From positions 1 to 19,034 of the forward strand of contig CAZGVB010000028.1 in NCBI GenBank assembly GCA_964528825.1: a DNA stretch of 19,034 bases. The letters run 5' to 3'. Made by a program: the position numbers and the translations under genes. Shown piece after piece: positions 1 to 7,171 of this stretch. The DNA comes from RGIG5612 sp964528825 (GTDB lineage: Bacteria > Bacillota > Clostridia > Lachnospirales > Lachnospiraceae). Below the pieces are notes generated by a model. That model was not told the DNA's origin. It saw only the letters and a program-made list of their open reading frames with translations, and did no database searches. The number at the start of each line of letters is the position of its first letter. Within the stretch, counting starts at the first letter, position 1.

Positions 1-997
1 GTGCACTTGGGAGAGCATCTATGGCACCGTCTACGATATCGGCGATCACCATATCTCCGCTTTGCGCCGCACTCAATATATCATCGATCGTGATCTCTGT
101 TTGTTTTCTTCCCTGACATATATTCCACAAAAGGGGCGTCTTTTCCTCGGACATCACGGCAAGCGCGCTTTTGAGTATAGCCATAGGAGATGCTATAGTC
201 TCAAGGCAGCCGCTCTTTCCGCACGAACATGGCCTGCCTCCGCGTTTTATGACCGGAATATGGCCTATCTCGGCACATTGCTCACTGCTGCCCCTCCATA
301 TATGACCGTTGATCGAAAGCGAGGCACCTATACCGTTCTCACAACGCAGGAAGAATTGCGAGCTCAGATCATTGTCCTTCGCACTAAACATCTGCGCAGC
401 AAAAAGTGCTCTTACATTATTCGACATAATACATGGAAGTCCGATAAGCTCCTCAAATCTGTCGCAGATAGGATATTCACGCACGTTAAGCGCTCCGAAG
501 CTGTCTCTTACGATACGGCCGTCCGGCGATGTTATGCCTCTTATGGCGATCCCCACACCTATGATGTCGGCTCTGTCTATATGCTCATCTGCTGTAAGAG
601 AGCATATCCGCTCTGCAAGCATCCCCACGGTCTCCTCTGCATTGGCCTTTTCTTCAAGACAGATCTCTTCATGGAAAATGACTGAGCCGTCCAACCTTAC
701 AGCCGATATCAATGCCTTGCGCAGATTGATAAGTATTCCGAGCGCGCATTTTGCGTCCGCATTTATCCTTACCGTGACCTCTCTGCGTCCGGCTCCGCCT
801 CCCGGCATCTGTCCGCCTTCTGTTACCAGTCCCTCTGCTATCATTTCGCCGATGATCTTGGTAATGGCGGCAGGCGTGAGCCCCGTTCGCTCTGCAAGGC
901 GCTTTCTGGACATACTGCCGCATTCATGCAGGAGCCTGAGTACAGCACTCCTGTTCTTGCGCTTTATATCCATCATATTATTGCCTTCATAGATCAT
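1..997 (-). CDS. ROK-family transcriptional regulator (3' end cut by window edge)
   Basis: The frame is open from the start to the left window edge (332 codons), so the C-terminus is missing. Residues about 10-62 form a winged helix-turn-helix of the NagC/XylR type. The ROK sugar-binding domain follows, with the EIGH motif (243-246) and the zinc-binding C-x-C-G-x-x-G-C-x-E cluster (257-266). The usual kinase catalytic N-D pair appears as N-N (193-194), so it is probably a regulator without kinase activity. The start at 997 has GGAG seven bases upstream; a second ATG pair at 976/973 with GAAGG upstream is also possible. The gene lies 41 bp after the exporter gene, last in the sqwGHIF operon, so it is the likely regulator of this locus, binding the sulfosugar or a pathway intermediate. 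Family assignment is firm; the ligand is inferred from context only. Confidence 0.9.
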   Translation of the reverse strand, partial: MIYEGNNMMDIKRKNRSAVLRLLHECGSMSRKRLAERTGLTPAAITKIIGEMIAEGLVTEGGQMPGGGAGRREVTVRINADAKCALGILINLRKALISAVRLDGSVIFHEEICLEEKANAEETVGMLAERICSLTADEHIDRADIIGVGIAIRGITSPDGRIVRDSFGALNVREYPICDRFEELIGLPCIMSNNVRALFAAQMFSAKDNDLSSQFFLRCENGIGASLSINGHIWRGSSEQCAEIGHIPVIKRGGRPCSCGKSGCLETIASPMAILKSALAVMSEEKTPLLWNICQGRKQTEITIDDILSAAQSGDMVIADIVDGAIDALPSA

Positions 998-1038
998 AAT
1001 GTGACTCCGTTTTGCATAATGTTTTGTATATTGCGGTC

Positions 1039-1938
1039 CTAAGACCTCTCATGGATCTTGCCTCTGAGCAATATGAGCACCGCGCCGCAAAGTACGGTGA
1101 ATATACCGATAAGGCGTCCCGCTGTCAGCTTCTCGCCCAGGAAGAATACTCCGATAAAACAGCTGACTACGGGCATCAAAAGCAAATATAGCTTTACCGT
1201 CCATACCTCATAATGCCTGAGATTGCGATAATAGAAAAAATATATCCCGCTCTGTGCCAATCCGCCAAGTACGATAAGTGCCCACATTAACGGTGAAAAA
1301 TGCAATCCCGACTGTGAGATGTCACCCGATATACCTGCTGTTGCCGAAAAAAGGATAAGTACGACGAAATTGTTGTAATATGATATCGTATCCGCGCTTT
1401 CATGATATTTTTCCTGCGCGCTCTTTATGATAAATGCGTTTGATGTAACGCAAAGCGCACTGAGTATAAAGAACAGGTCTGTTATATTGAATTCTATTCC
1501 CTTAATGTCCACTCCGAGTACAAGCAATACGCCGCCTATCATAATGAAGGTACCTATCCAATCCGTCAGATAGAGCTTTTTTTTGCAGATCAGGATGGTA
1601 GCAAAATTGGCCATAAGCACGTCCGTCTTCAAGAGCGCCGTGCCTGTGGCAAGTGATCCGCCCGCATATCCGAGATTGGCGAACAAGTCCAGTAAAAATC
1701 CGAATATGCCTATAGCTATCAATATGAGCAATTGTTTCCTGTTCTGCTTAAATAACTGTCCGAAGGAATGATCCGCGCAAAGCTGTATCGTCAGAAAAAT
1801 AAGGGCCGCAAGGCGCAGCAGCATACCTGTAAGCGCCGCAGACCCCGTCGCATCGACAAGCACCTTTGAGACCGTATAATAGACAGACCAAGACAGTACC
1901 ATGCCGCCGATCATGAGAGCGCTCTTAAGCCCTGTCAT
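1039..1938 (-). CDS. EamA/DMT-family transporter, candidate isethionate exporter
   Basis: The protein has 299 residues and about ten hydrophobic helices arranged as two EamA-like halves, typical of the drug/metabolite transporter superfamily. Its ATG overlaps the TGA of the alcohol dehydrogenase gene (ATGA, 1935-1938), and a GAGG ribosome site lies inside the end of that gene, so the two are translationally coupled. A pathway that ends in isethionate, a charged C2 sulfonate that a fermenter cannot use further, needs an exporter. The coupling to the last enzymatic step makes this the obvious candidate. DMT proteins have very varied substrates, so the substrate is an inference; uptake of a sulfonate is the alternative. 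Confidence 0.85.
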   Translation of the reverse strand: MTGLKSALMIGGMVLSWSVYYTVSKVLVDATGSAALTGMLLRLAALIFLTIQLCADHSFGQLFKQNRKQLLILIAIGIFGFLLDLFANLGYAGGSLATGTALLKTDVLMANFATILICKKKLYLTDWIGTFIMIGGVLLVLGVDIKGIEFNITDLFFILSALCVTSNAFIIKSAQEKYHESADTISYYNNFVVLILFSATAGISGDISQSGLHFSPLMWALIVLGGLAQSGIYFFYYRNLRHYEVWTVKLYLLLMPVVSCFIGVFFLGEKLTAGRLIGIFTVLCGAVLILLRGKIHERS

Positions 1939-3050
1939 TTAAGTGCCTCAAACATGTTATATAAGGCCTTCTCATCCATATGCACCGGATTGTTATTCAT
2001 CAAAGGATGCACCGCACAGTCATGGCAAAGCTTTTCGATATTTACATTCTCAAGCTCGCAAAGTCTCGTGCGCAGCCATCCTATTCTCTTAAGGTCGGCT
2101 ATGCGTGATGCGAGCTCTTCTGTATTTCTAAGTCCGACATTGCGGCACAGCTCTTCAAGTCTGTTATCCGCATTTATCCTTACGAAGCTGTCCAGTGTAA
2201 ACGCGCATGCCTCGCCGTGCGGAAGATGATAATCCTCGGACAAAGGATAGCTGCATGCATGACAGCCCGCTGTCTTAGGGCAGGCAAATGACAGCCCACC
2301 GAGCAATGATGCGTAAGACATGGCGCATCTTGCGCCCATATCTTTACCGTCACGATATGCTCTCTCAAGATATGTCAATATCAATCTGACAGCCTCTGTG
2401 CTCATAAGATCGCATATCGGCTGATGATGTATGCTCCAAAAGCCCTCAAGCGCATGCGAGAGCGCATCCAGTCCCGTATTCATAGTTGTACGCGGCGGAA
2501 CGCTTATGCACAGCATAGGGTCTACTATCGCAGCAAGAGGCATAAATGCCGGATCGTTTATAGTCTTTTTTTCCTTGTCACGGCTGATGACAGATACCTG
2601 TGTGACCTCACTTCCCGTTCCTGCCGTGGTAGGCAGTGCGATTACCGGGATATGCTTTGACGGAAATGCCCTCGTGCCGTTGTAATATTCGCAGGCATCT
2701 CCTCCGTCATTTGCTATGGCAGCGGCAAACTTTGCGCTGTCCATCACGCTTCCTCCGCCTATCGCAACTAACGCATCGGCCTCCTGCTCCCTTGCAAGCC
2801 TTGCTATCTCCTCCACGCCGGAAAGCTGCGGATTCTCACAGATATCACTGAATATGCCGCATACAGCAACCTGTGCATGCTCTCTGCCAAGTCTGCCTTC
2901 AAGCTCTCCTGCGCGGTCTGCAAAATGCCCTCCGCATACAATGAGCGGACGCGACAGTCCCAGACTTTTAAGTATCTCACCTATTTTGTCATATTGACCT
3001 ATGCCGAAATATATCTTTACCGGCTGAGTATATATAAACTCATTTACCAT
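1935..3050 (-). CDS. sqwF: Iron-dependent alcohol dehydrogenase, probable sulfoacetaldehyde reductase (SqwF-like)
   Basis: A 371-residue group III (Fe-type) alcohol dehydrogenase. The nucleotide-binding GGGS lies at 98-101, the TTAGTGSE signature at 141-148, and the metal ligands are D195, H199, H264 and H278. I chose the ATG at 3050, which has GAGG nine bases upstream; the open frame extends to 3074 but that start lies further inside the upstream gene. The gene overlaps the 3' end of the RpiB-like gene by 11 bp and is coupled to the exporter gene downstream. In the sulfo-TK pathway known from Clostridium, an enzyme of this family reduces sulfoacetaldehyde to isethionate with NADH. The family is certain; the substrate is inferred from the gene set. 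Reduction of another short aldehyde cannot be excluded from sequence alone. Confidence 0.87.
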   Translation of the reverse strand: MVNEFIYTQPVKIYFGIGQYDKIGEILKSLGLSRPLIVCGGHFADRAGELEGRLGREHAQVAVCGIFSDICENPQLSGVEEIARLAREQEADALVAIGGGSVMDSAKFAAAIANDGGDACEYYNGTRAFPSKHIPVIALPTTAGTGSEVTQVSVISRDKEKKTINDPAFMPLAAIVDPMLCISVPPRTTMNTGLDALSHALEGFWSIHHQPICDLMSTEAVRLILTYLERAYRDGKDMGARCAMSYASLLGGLSFACPKTAGCHACSYPLSEDYHLPHGEACAFTLDSFVRINADNRLEELCRNVGLRNTEELASRIADLKRIGWLRTRLCELENVNIEKLCHDCAVHPLMNNNPVHMDEKALYNMFEALK

Positions 3051-3516
3051 ATATGCCGTCCTCGATATTATCAACCTGTACAGCGAATTTCTTCATATTT
3101 TCAGCTCGCCAATCTTCAAGGCCCTCACACCATTCTGTTGTAAGGAATGCCTTTACCATCTCTATTGCCATCTCGGGGCCTACGATCCAGCCTCCCATGC
3201 AGAGAATATTGGCATTGTTGATAGCGCGTGCCATTTTTGCGGAATATACTCCTTCGCATGCTACCGCATATACGCCTTTGAATTTGTTTGATACGACATT
3301 CATGCCGGCGCCTGTACCGCAGATGAGGATGGCCTTGTCATAATCCCCCTTTTGCACCAGAGGAGCTACCTTTCCCGCTACCGCATAGTAGGGGACTACA
3401 TTGTCGATATCCTGTGTACCGAGATCGTCAAACGGTATACCTGCTTCTTTTAAATATGCTTTAACGGCTTCTTTTACGGCAAAGCCCGATTTGTCGCTTC
3501 CTATCGCTATCTTCAT
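3040..3516 (-). CDS. sqwI: RpiB/LacAB-family isomerase, probable 4-deoxy-4-sulfoerythrose isomerase (SqwI-like)
   Basis: A 158-residue protein of the ribose-5-phosphate isomerase B fold, with the catalytic cysteine in CGTGAGM (C66). The start at 3516 has GGAG eight bases upstream. Three positions that RpiB uses for phosphate binding or ring opening are changed: the His after Asp in the N-terminal G-x-D-H motif is Lys (K9), the ring-opening His of the A-R-x-H-N motif is Ile (I99), and the Arg of the G-x-R-V motif is Trp (W110). This fits an open-chain substrate with a sulfonate instead of a ring-forming sugar phosphate, as in conversion of 4-deoxy-4-sulfoerythrose to sulfoerythrulose. The position between the transketolase and reductase genes matches the order of reactions. 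An ordinary pentose- or galactose-phosphate isomerase is less likely because of these substitutions. Confidence 0.85.
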   Translation of the reverse strand: MKIAIGSDKSGFAVKEAVKAYLKEAGIPFDDLGTQDIDNVVPYYAVAGKVAPLVQKGDYDKAILICGTGAGMNVVSNKFKGVYAVACEGVYSAKMARAINNANILCMGGWIVGPEMAIEMVKAFLTTEWCEGLEDWRAENMKKFAVQVDNIEDGIYGK

Positions 3517-3553
3517 ATATGATACTCCTTTATATTGATCCGAATAATTTTTC

Positions 3554-3598
3554 ATGTTCGTCGTCACGGCCCGAAGCTGATTTCATACAGACGAACAT
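3554..3598 (-). promoter_or_regulatory. Inverted repeat in the leader of the RpiB-like gene
   Basis: ATGTTCGTC at 3554-3562 and GACGAACAT at 3590-3598 are perfect 9-base complements separated by 27 bases, 38 bp upstream of the start codon at 3516. It could be a leader hairpin or an operator. Its right arm overlaps the beginning of the interspersed repeat at 3583-3668, so it may simply belong to that element. Confidence 0.35.
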
Positions 3599-3668
3599 TA
3601 ATGCTGCATATGTAAGCCATATCTCAAGGACACGCTGCGTTTTCTGTTTCTCACGCATGGCTTATTCA
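3583..3668. repeat. Interspersed imperfect palindromic element, copy 1
   Basis: This noncoding stretch in the 207-bp gap between the sqwH and sqwI genes is clearly similar to 18752-18840. Shared blocks include TCATACAGACGAAC, GTAAG, GCTGCGTTT and TTATTC in the same order and spacing. The arms are partly self-complementary (TAAGCCAT at 3613-3620 with ATGGCTTA at 3656-3663). No open frame is present. It behaves like a REP/MITE-type element or a mobile hairpin. Confidence 0.6.
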
Positions 3669-3673
3669 TCCCG

Positions 3674-3731
3674 GCTGCTGCAGATCACTTAAAAGTGGCT
3701 GTTTCCCCTGTAGCTGCTGCAGCTCACTTAA
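3674..3731. repeat. Direct repeat duplicating the 3' end of sqwH
   Basis: GCTGCTGCAGATCACTTAA (3674-3692) and GCTGCTGCAGCTCACTTAA (3713-3731) match at 18 of 19 bases with a 39-bp period. The second copy contains the stop codon (3724-3726) and last codons of sqwH. The period is a multiple of three, so the downstream copy supplies a second in-frame TGA. Confidence 0.7.
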
Positions 3732-4650
3732 GTGTGACTGCTCTTTTTGCTGCTGTCACGATATCCTCTGCGGTAAGCCCCATTACTTTTTTCAGATAAG
3801 GCAGTTTTCCTACCTCACCGAAGCGGTCCTGTACGCCTACTGCGCATACGGGTATTTTTTCTTCTGCTAATGCCTCAAGTACCGCCGAGTGCAGTCCGCC
3901 GATGACATTATGATTTTCTACTGTAAGGACCGCGCCTGTTTTTCTTGCTGCCGCGATCACGCCTTCCTTATCTATAGGCTTGATCGTATGAACATTTATG
4001 ACCTCACAGCTGATGCCCTCTCCATCCAGCATTTCTGCGGCATCTATAGTATCCTTTGTCGGCAGACCGGATACAAATATAGTCAGATCCTTACCTTCAC
4101 GGAGCGTATCCGTCTTAAAGAGATCGAAGCTGTAGCCCTCTTTAAACACATCAGGCAGCTCCTTGCGGAATAGCCTTATATATACGGGTCCGTCATATTC
4201 ATTTATCACAGGCATGGCGGCGCGAAGCTGTATCGCATCAACCGCCTCGAAGATCACGATGCCGGGTATGGATCGCAGCACTCCTATATCCTCCATGCTC
4301 ATATGTGTACCGCCGTTAAGCTCCGCGGCGATACCGGGGTCTGTTCCCACGATCTTGACATTTCTCTTTGCATAAGATATCGAGATGGCTATCTGATCGC
4401 ATATACGGCGTGTCGCAAACGGCGTAAAGCTCTCTATATACGGCTTGTAACCATAGCTGGAAAGTCCTGCCGCGATGGATGCCATGTTCTGCTCTGCCAC
4501 TCCGCAATCAAAAAGCCTTCCGGCAAAGCGCCCGTCATAAAGTGCCCTTGTGCCGCTGGCCTTTGAAAGATCGGCATCCAATACACATACTTTATCGTCC
4601 CTGTCCATGAGCTCGGACAGGCATTCGGCATATACTGCTCTCATCTCCAT
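3724..4650 (-). CDS. sqwH: Transketolase, C-terminal subunit (SqwH-like)
   Basis: A 308-residue second half of a split transketolase: the pyrimidine-binding domain followed by the C-terminal domain. Visible marks are DADLSKA (25-31), the catalytic glutamate in CGVAEQNM (E53), FTPFATRR-x-x-DQI (75-87) and THMSMED (115-121). The start has GGAGGG about eight bases upstream, formed by the end of the preceding gene, and is 4 bp from its stop codon. Together with the N-terminal subunit it would form the thiamine-diphosphate enzyme that moves C2 units from sulfofructose and then sulfoerythrulose to glyceraldehyde 3-phosphate, giving two xylulose 5-phosphate and sulfoacetaldehyde. A general pentose-phosphate transketolase would look similar; the pathway role comes from the neighbours. 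Which subunit is called G or H follows my recollection of published usage. Confidence 0.9.
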   Translation of the reverse strand: MEMRAVYAECLSELMDRDDKVCVLDADLSKASGTRALYDGRFAGRLFDCGVAEQNMASIAAGLSSYGYKPYIESFTPFATRRICDQIAISISYAKRNVKIVGTDPGIAAELNGGTHMSMEDIGVLRSIPGIVIFEAVDAIQLRAAMPVINEYDGPVYIRLFRKELPDVFKEGYSFDLFKTDTLREGKDLTIFVSGLPTKDTIDAAEMLDGEGISCEVINVHTIKPIDKEGVIAAARKTGAVLTVENHNVIGGLHSAVLEALAEEKIPVCAVGVQDRFGEVGKLPYLKKVMGLTAEDIVTAAKRAVTLK

Positions 4651-4654
4651 AGCT

Positions 4655-5479
4655 TCAGCCCTCCCTTATCTCGGCGATGGCGGCCTTTGCCTGCTCTTCG
4701 CTGATATTGGTATTATGATTGCCTGCACCCATTTCCTCGATCCACTTGACTCCACAGCCCTTAAGCGTATTAAGGATCACCATGGTAGGCTTGCCGCTGC
4801 CTATATTAGCCTTTGCGGCCTCTACTGCATCCTGTACCTCATAAACATCGTTGCCGTTTGCCACTTCGATGACATTCCAGCCGAAGGCAGCCCATTTGTC
4901 CGCAAGCGGAGCAATATCATTGACCTGAGCTACGGGTCCGTCGATCTGCAGCTTGTTATAATCGGTAAAGGCGATCAGATTGTCCAGTCCCTTAGCGCCT
5001 GCAAACATAGCAGCCTCCCAGATCTGACCCTCTTGAGATTCACCGTCACCGATGATCGCATATATCACAGCTCCGTCCTTTGACATCTTTGAGCCGAGCG
5101 CTGCACCTACCGCACAGGAAAATCCCTGTCCGAGGCTGCCTGTAGTCATATCTATGCCTACCGTAAGATTCATGTCACAATGGCTCGGCAGATGTGTACC
5201 GCCCTGATTGAGCGTGAGCAGCTCGCTCTTGTCAAAATATCCTCTGTTTGCGAGCGTCGCATATACGGCAGGGCCCGCATGTCCCTTTGAACAAACAAGT
5301 CTGTCACGCCCCTCCATCTTAGGGTTTTGGGGATCAATATTCATCTCCTTAAAATAGAGCACGGCAAGCAGCTCCACTATCGACAGACACCCTCCGATAT
5401 GGCCTACACCGAGGTGTCCGATGCAGGTCATGATATCACAACGGATATCCTTGCATATTTCTTTAAGATCACAGTCCAA
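4655..5479 (-). CDS. sqwG: Transketolase, N-terminal subunit (SqwG-like), TTG start
   Basis: A 274-residue thiamine-diphosphate-binding half of a split transketolase. The GDG motif starts at 144 (GDGESQEG) and is closed by N175 in DYNKLQIDG; SKGHA (64-68) and SLGQG (115-119) are also typical. There is no ATG at the natural start. A TTG at 5479 lies nine to ten bases after a perfect AGGAGG, and the next ATG is 16 codons inside the conserved region, so TTG is the best start. It is the first gene of the operon sqwG-sqwH-sqwI-sqwF-exporter-ROK and is preceded by a strong promoter at 5524-5552. Function is inferred with its partner SqwH. Confidence 0.9.
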   Translation of the reverse strand: MDCDLKEICKDIRCDIMTCIGHLGVGHIGGCLSIVELLAVLYFKEMNIDPQNPKMEGRDRLVCSKGHAGPAVYATLANRGYFDKSELLTLNQGGTHLPSHCDMNLTVGIDMTTGSLGQGFSCAVGAALGSKMSKDGAVIYAIIGDGESQEGQIWEAAMFAGAKGLDNLIAFTDYNKLQIDGPVAQVNDIAPLADKWAAFGWNVIEVANGNDVYEVQDAVEAAKANIGSGKPTMVILNTLKGCGVKWIEEMGAGNHNTNISEEQAKAAIAEIREG

Positions 5480-5523
5480 TATCGCAGTCCTCCTGTTTTT
5501 ATTTAAAAGCTTTAATTAAACAA

Positions 5524-5552
5524 ATCTTACGCCTGCAATATTTCTTTGTCAA
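5524..5552 (-). promoter_or_regulatory. Sigma-A promoter of the sqwG operon
   Basis: On the minus strand a perfect TTGACA (5552-5547) is followed after 17 bases by TAAGAT (5529-5524). Transcription would begin near 5517, about 38 nt before the TTG start of sqwG. It diverges from the sqvD promoter, with about 160 bp between the two -35 boxes. Confidence 0.8.
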
Positions 5553-5579
5553 CATAACAAATATGTGTATTTACAAGCA

Positions 5580-5619
5580 GTCACTGCATGTGATCGCCTG
5601 CAAATCTTTCGTCCGGTCG
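5580..5619 (+). repeat. Copy of the about 38-bp palindromic repeat in the sqwG-sqvD intergenic region
   Basis: The core CACTGCATGTGATCGCCTGC and the following CTTTCGTCCGG match the repeats at 15703-15834 and, on the other strand, 16119-16156. It lies between the two divergent promoters. It may be a regulator site, but its presence elsewhere suggests a dispersed repeat. Confidence 0.55.
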
Positions 5620-5664
5620 ATCTTTGACATTGCGCGTGTGAGAATTTGCCTGTATGAGAGAGGA

Positions 5665-5678
5665 CAGGCGATCGCCTG
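5665..5678. promoter_or_regulatory. Perfect 14-bp palindrome between divergent promoters
   Basis: CAGGCGATCGCCTG is a perfect inverted repeat 35 bp upstream of the -35 box of sqvD and about 110 bp upstream of that of sqwG. It shares GATCGCCTG with the neighbouring repeat family, so it may be an operator for the ROK regulator or two repeat fragments meeting head to head. Confidence 0.4.
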
Positions 5679-5712
5679 CAGCGACAATTAAGGATTTGCA
5701 TTCATAATTGTA

Positions 5713-5741
5713 TTGACAAGCTTCTCGGCCGGTTCTATGAT
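5713..5741 (+). promoter_or_regulatory. Sigma-A promoter of sqvD
   Basis: TTGACA (5713-5718), a 17-base spacer and TATGAT (5736-5741) form a near-consensus promoter. The spacer contains the palindrome CGGCCG. Transcription would begin near 5748, about 40 nt before the start codon. Confidence 0.8.
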
Positions 5742-5787
5742 TGCCGGGAAAGTTTTTTAAAAGAGTTTATTATTTGAGGTATTTCTT

Positions 5788-7128
5788 ATGAAAACATTTA
5801 CTCCCGCTTATATACCTGTCGGTGTTCCGACATTTCATCTTGAGAGTGCCGCCGCACAGTTTGAGGCATCAAAAGACATGCTTCGCCGCATAGATGAACG
5901 ATTTGTATTTCCGCAGGATATGCTGCTGTCTATAGAGGCATTGGATGATTTCTTAGACAGCATACATCCGGATTTCGTGATATTTCAAAATCTCACCTTT
6001 GCCAATTCAGCATATATCTCCGAGGTATTGCGAAAAGTGCAATGTCCTATCCTTCTTTGGACCTTGCGCGAGCCTGTCATAGACGGCGGAAGGCTCAGAC
6101 TCAATTCACTTACAGGCGCGTATTCCGCGGCCAATACTATGTGTGCGCATGGCGGATGCCGATTTGAATATATATTCGGGGCACCGGATGAGTCAAATGT
6201 ATATGAGAGCATTACAGACTGCGTAAGGGCAGCTGAGCTGATATTCAAGATGCACGACCTGAAAATGTCCGCAATAGGCCATACTCCGCAGGGCTTTGGC
6301 TTCGGCAGAGCCCTTGACAGCGAGCTCTTGGATACATTCGGTGTCAGGCTGGAGGCTATAGAGAGCCGTGAGCTCATAGATATAGCAAAGGAATATTCAG
6401 ACGAGGAATGCACAGACTATCTGGAAATGTCCGAACAGTCTATGTGCGGTCTTGATAAGACTCCCCAAAAGAACAGACTGGATCATGCAAGGCTGCTCAA
6501 GGCTTACCTTGAATATGTTCAAAAGAATAATATCGGTGCGATAGCGTCCCGCTGCTGGCCGGATTTCTTTACTGCCTTCGGCACACCTGTATGCGCCGTA
6601 CTTTCCATGCTGTGCGACAAGGGGATAGCCGCCGCATGCGAGGCCGATATATATGGTGCTCTTTCCATGTGGGTGGGCATGCAGCTGTCCGGCAGTCCCG
6701 TATTTTTCGGTGATCCTGTATCTCTTGATGAAAAGGAGAATACACTTACCTTCTGGCATTGCGGCGCTGCGGCATGCTCTCTTGCTCGCCATGATACAGG
6801 CGCCGTAGTAGGCGTACATCCCAATCGTAAGATAGGGCCTGTCATGGACTTCGGCTGCGAAGCATTTAAAGAGGCCACCGTATTTCGTATAGGCCGCAAG
6901 GCAGACGGCTCGTTCCGTTTCTTCATACTCGAGGGAGAAGCTCTTGACAAACCGAAGCAATTTACAGGCACATCTATCGTCGTAAAGACCGACAATCCCG
7001 TACTTGATATAGTAAACAGCAGCGTACGCGAGGGCTTCGAGCCTCATTATGTTGTCATAAAAGGACACTTTGCGGCTGCCCTTACAGCAGCCGCAGATAT
7101 GCTCGGTATTCCGGTTTGCAGATATTAA
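5788..7128 (+). CDS. sqvD: L-fucose-isomerase-like aldose-ketose isomerase, probable sulfoquinovose isomerase (SqvD/SftI-like)
   Basis: A 446-residue protein of the L-fucose/L-arabinose isomerase superfamily. The N-terminal part has the Rossmann-like segments of that family (ILLWTLREP at 88-96). The C-terminal half carries CEADIYGALSMW (284-295) with the probable metal ligand E285, FFGDP (306-310), WHCGAAAC (323-330) and H420/H427 near the end. The ATG at 5788 has GAGG eight bases upstream. It is the only plus-strand gene of the cluster, divergent from sqwG and convergent with the symporter gene (35 bp between stop codons). Sulfo-TAL and sulfo-TK clusters of Firmicutes use an isomerase of this superfamily for sulfoquinovose to 6-deoxy-6-sulfofructose. 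The superfamily is clear; the substrate is inferred from context. Confidence 0.87.
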   Translation: MKTFTPAYIPVGVPTFHLESAAAQFEASKDMLRRIDERFVFPQDMLLSIEALDDFLDSIHPDFVIFQNLTFANSAYISEVLRKVQCPILLWTLREPVIDGGRLRLNSLTGAYSAANTMCAHGGCRFEYIFGAPDESNVYESITDCVRAAELIFKMHDLKMSAIGHTPQGFGFGRALDSELLDTFGVRLEAIESRELIDIAKEYSDEECTDYLEMSEQSMCGLDKTPQKNRLDHARLLKAYLEYVQKNNIGAIASRCWPDFFTAFGTPVCAVLSMLCDKGIAAACEADIYGALSMWVGMQLSGSPVFFGDPVSLDEKENTLTFWHCGAAACSLARHDTGAVVGVHPNRKIGPVMDFGCEAFKEATVFRIGRKADGSFRFFILEGEALDKPKQFTGTSIVVKTDNPVLDIVNSSVREGFEPHYVVIKGHFAAALTAAADMLGIPVCRY

Positions 7129-7171
7129 AGCAGATACGAAAGATATTTACTGTACAAGATATTTACTGTGC
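7118..7171. repeat. Short tandem repeats spanning the stop codons of the sqvD and symporter genes
   Basis: GCAGATATTAAA (7118-7129) is followed directly by GCAGATACGAAA (7130-7141), 10 of 12 identical, and the first unit contains the sqvD stop. AAGATATTTACTGTAC (7140-7155) is followed directly by AAGATATTTACTGTGC (7156-7171), 15 of 16 identical, and the second unit contains the symporter stop (7163-7165). No terminator hairpin is evident between these convergent genes. Confidence 0.7.

Noticed and set aside
62..992. Plus-strand open frames of 207 and 227 codons over the left edge
   Set aside because: They lie antisense to the ROK regulator, which has clear HTH, EIGH and zinc motifs; these frames show no recognisable domain.
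3040..5479. Pentose-phosphate or tagatose (LacAB) pathway interpretation
   Set aside because: No sugar kinase, epimerase or aldolase accompanies these genes, and the RpiB-like protein has lost phosphate-binding residues.
5667..5677. GCGATCGC as a cyanobacterial HIP1 site
   Set aside because: The gene content and ribosome sites are clostridial; the octamer is part of a local repeat.
6397..7068. Long minus-strand frame (223 codons) opposite sqvD
   Set aside because: It is antisense to a well-supported isomerase gene with its own promoter and ribosome site; the translation shows no family features.
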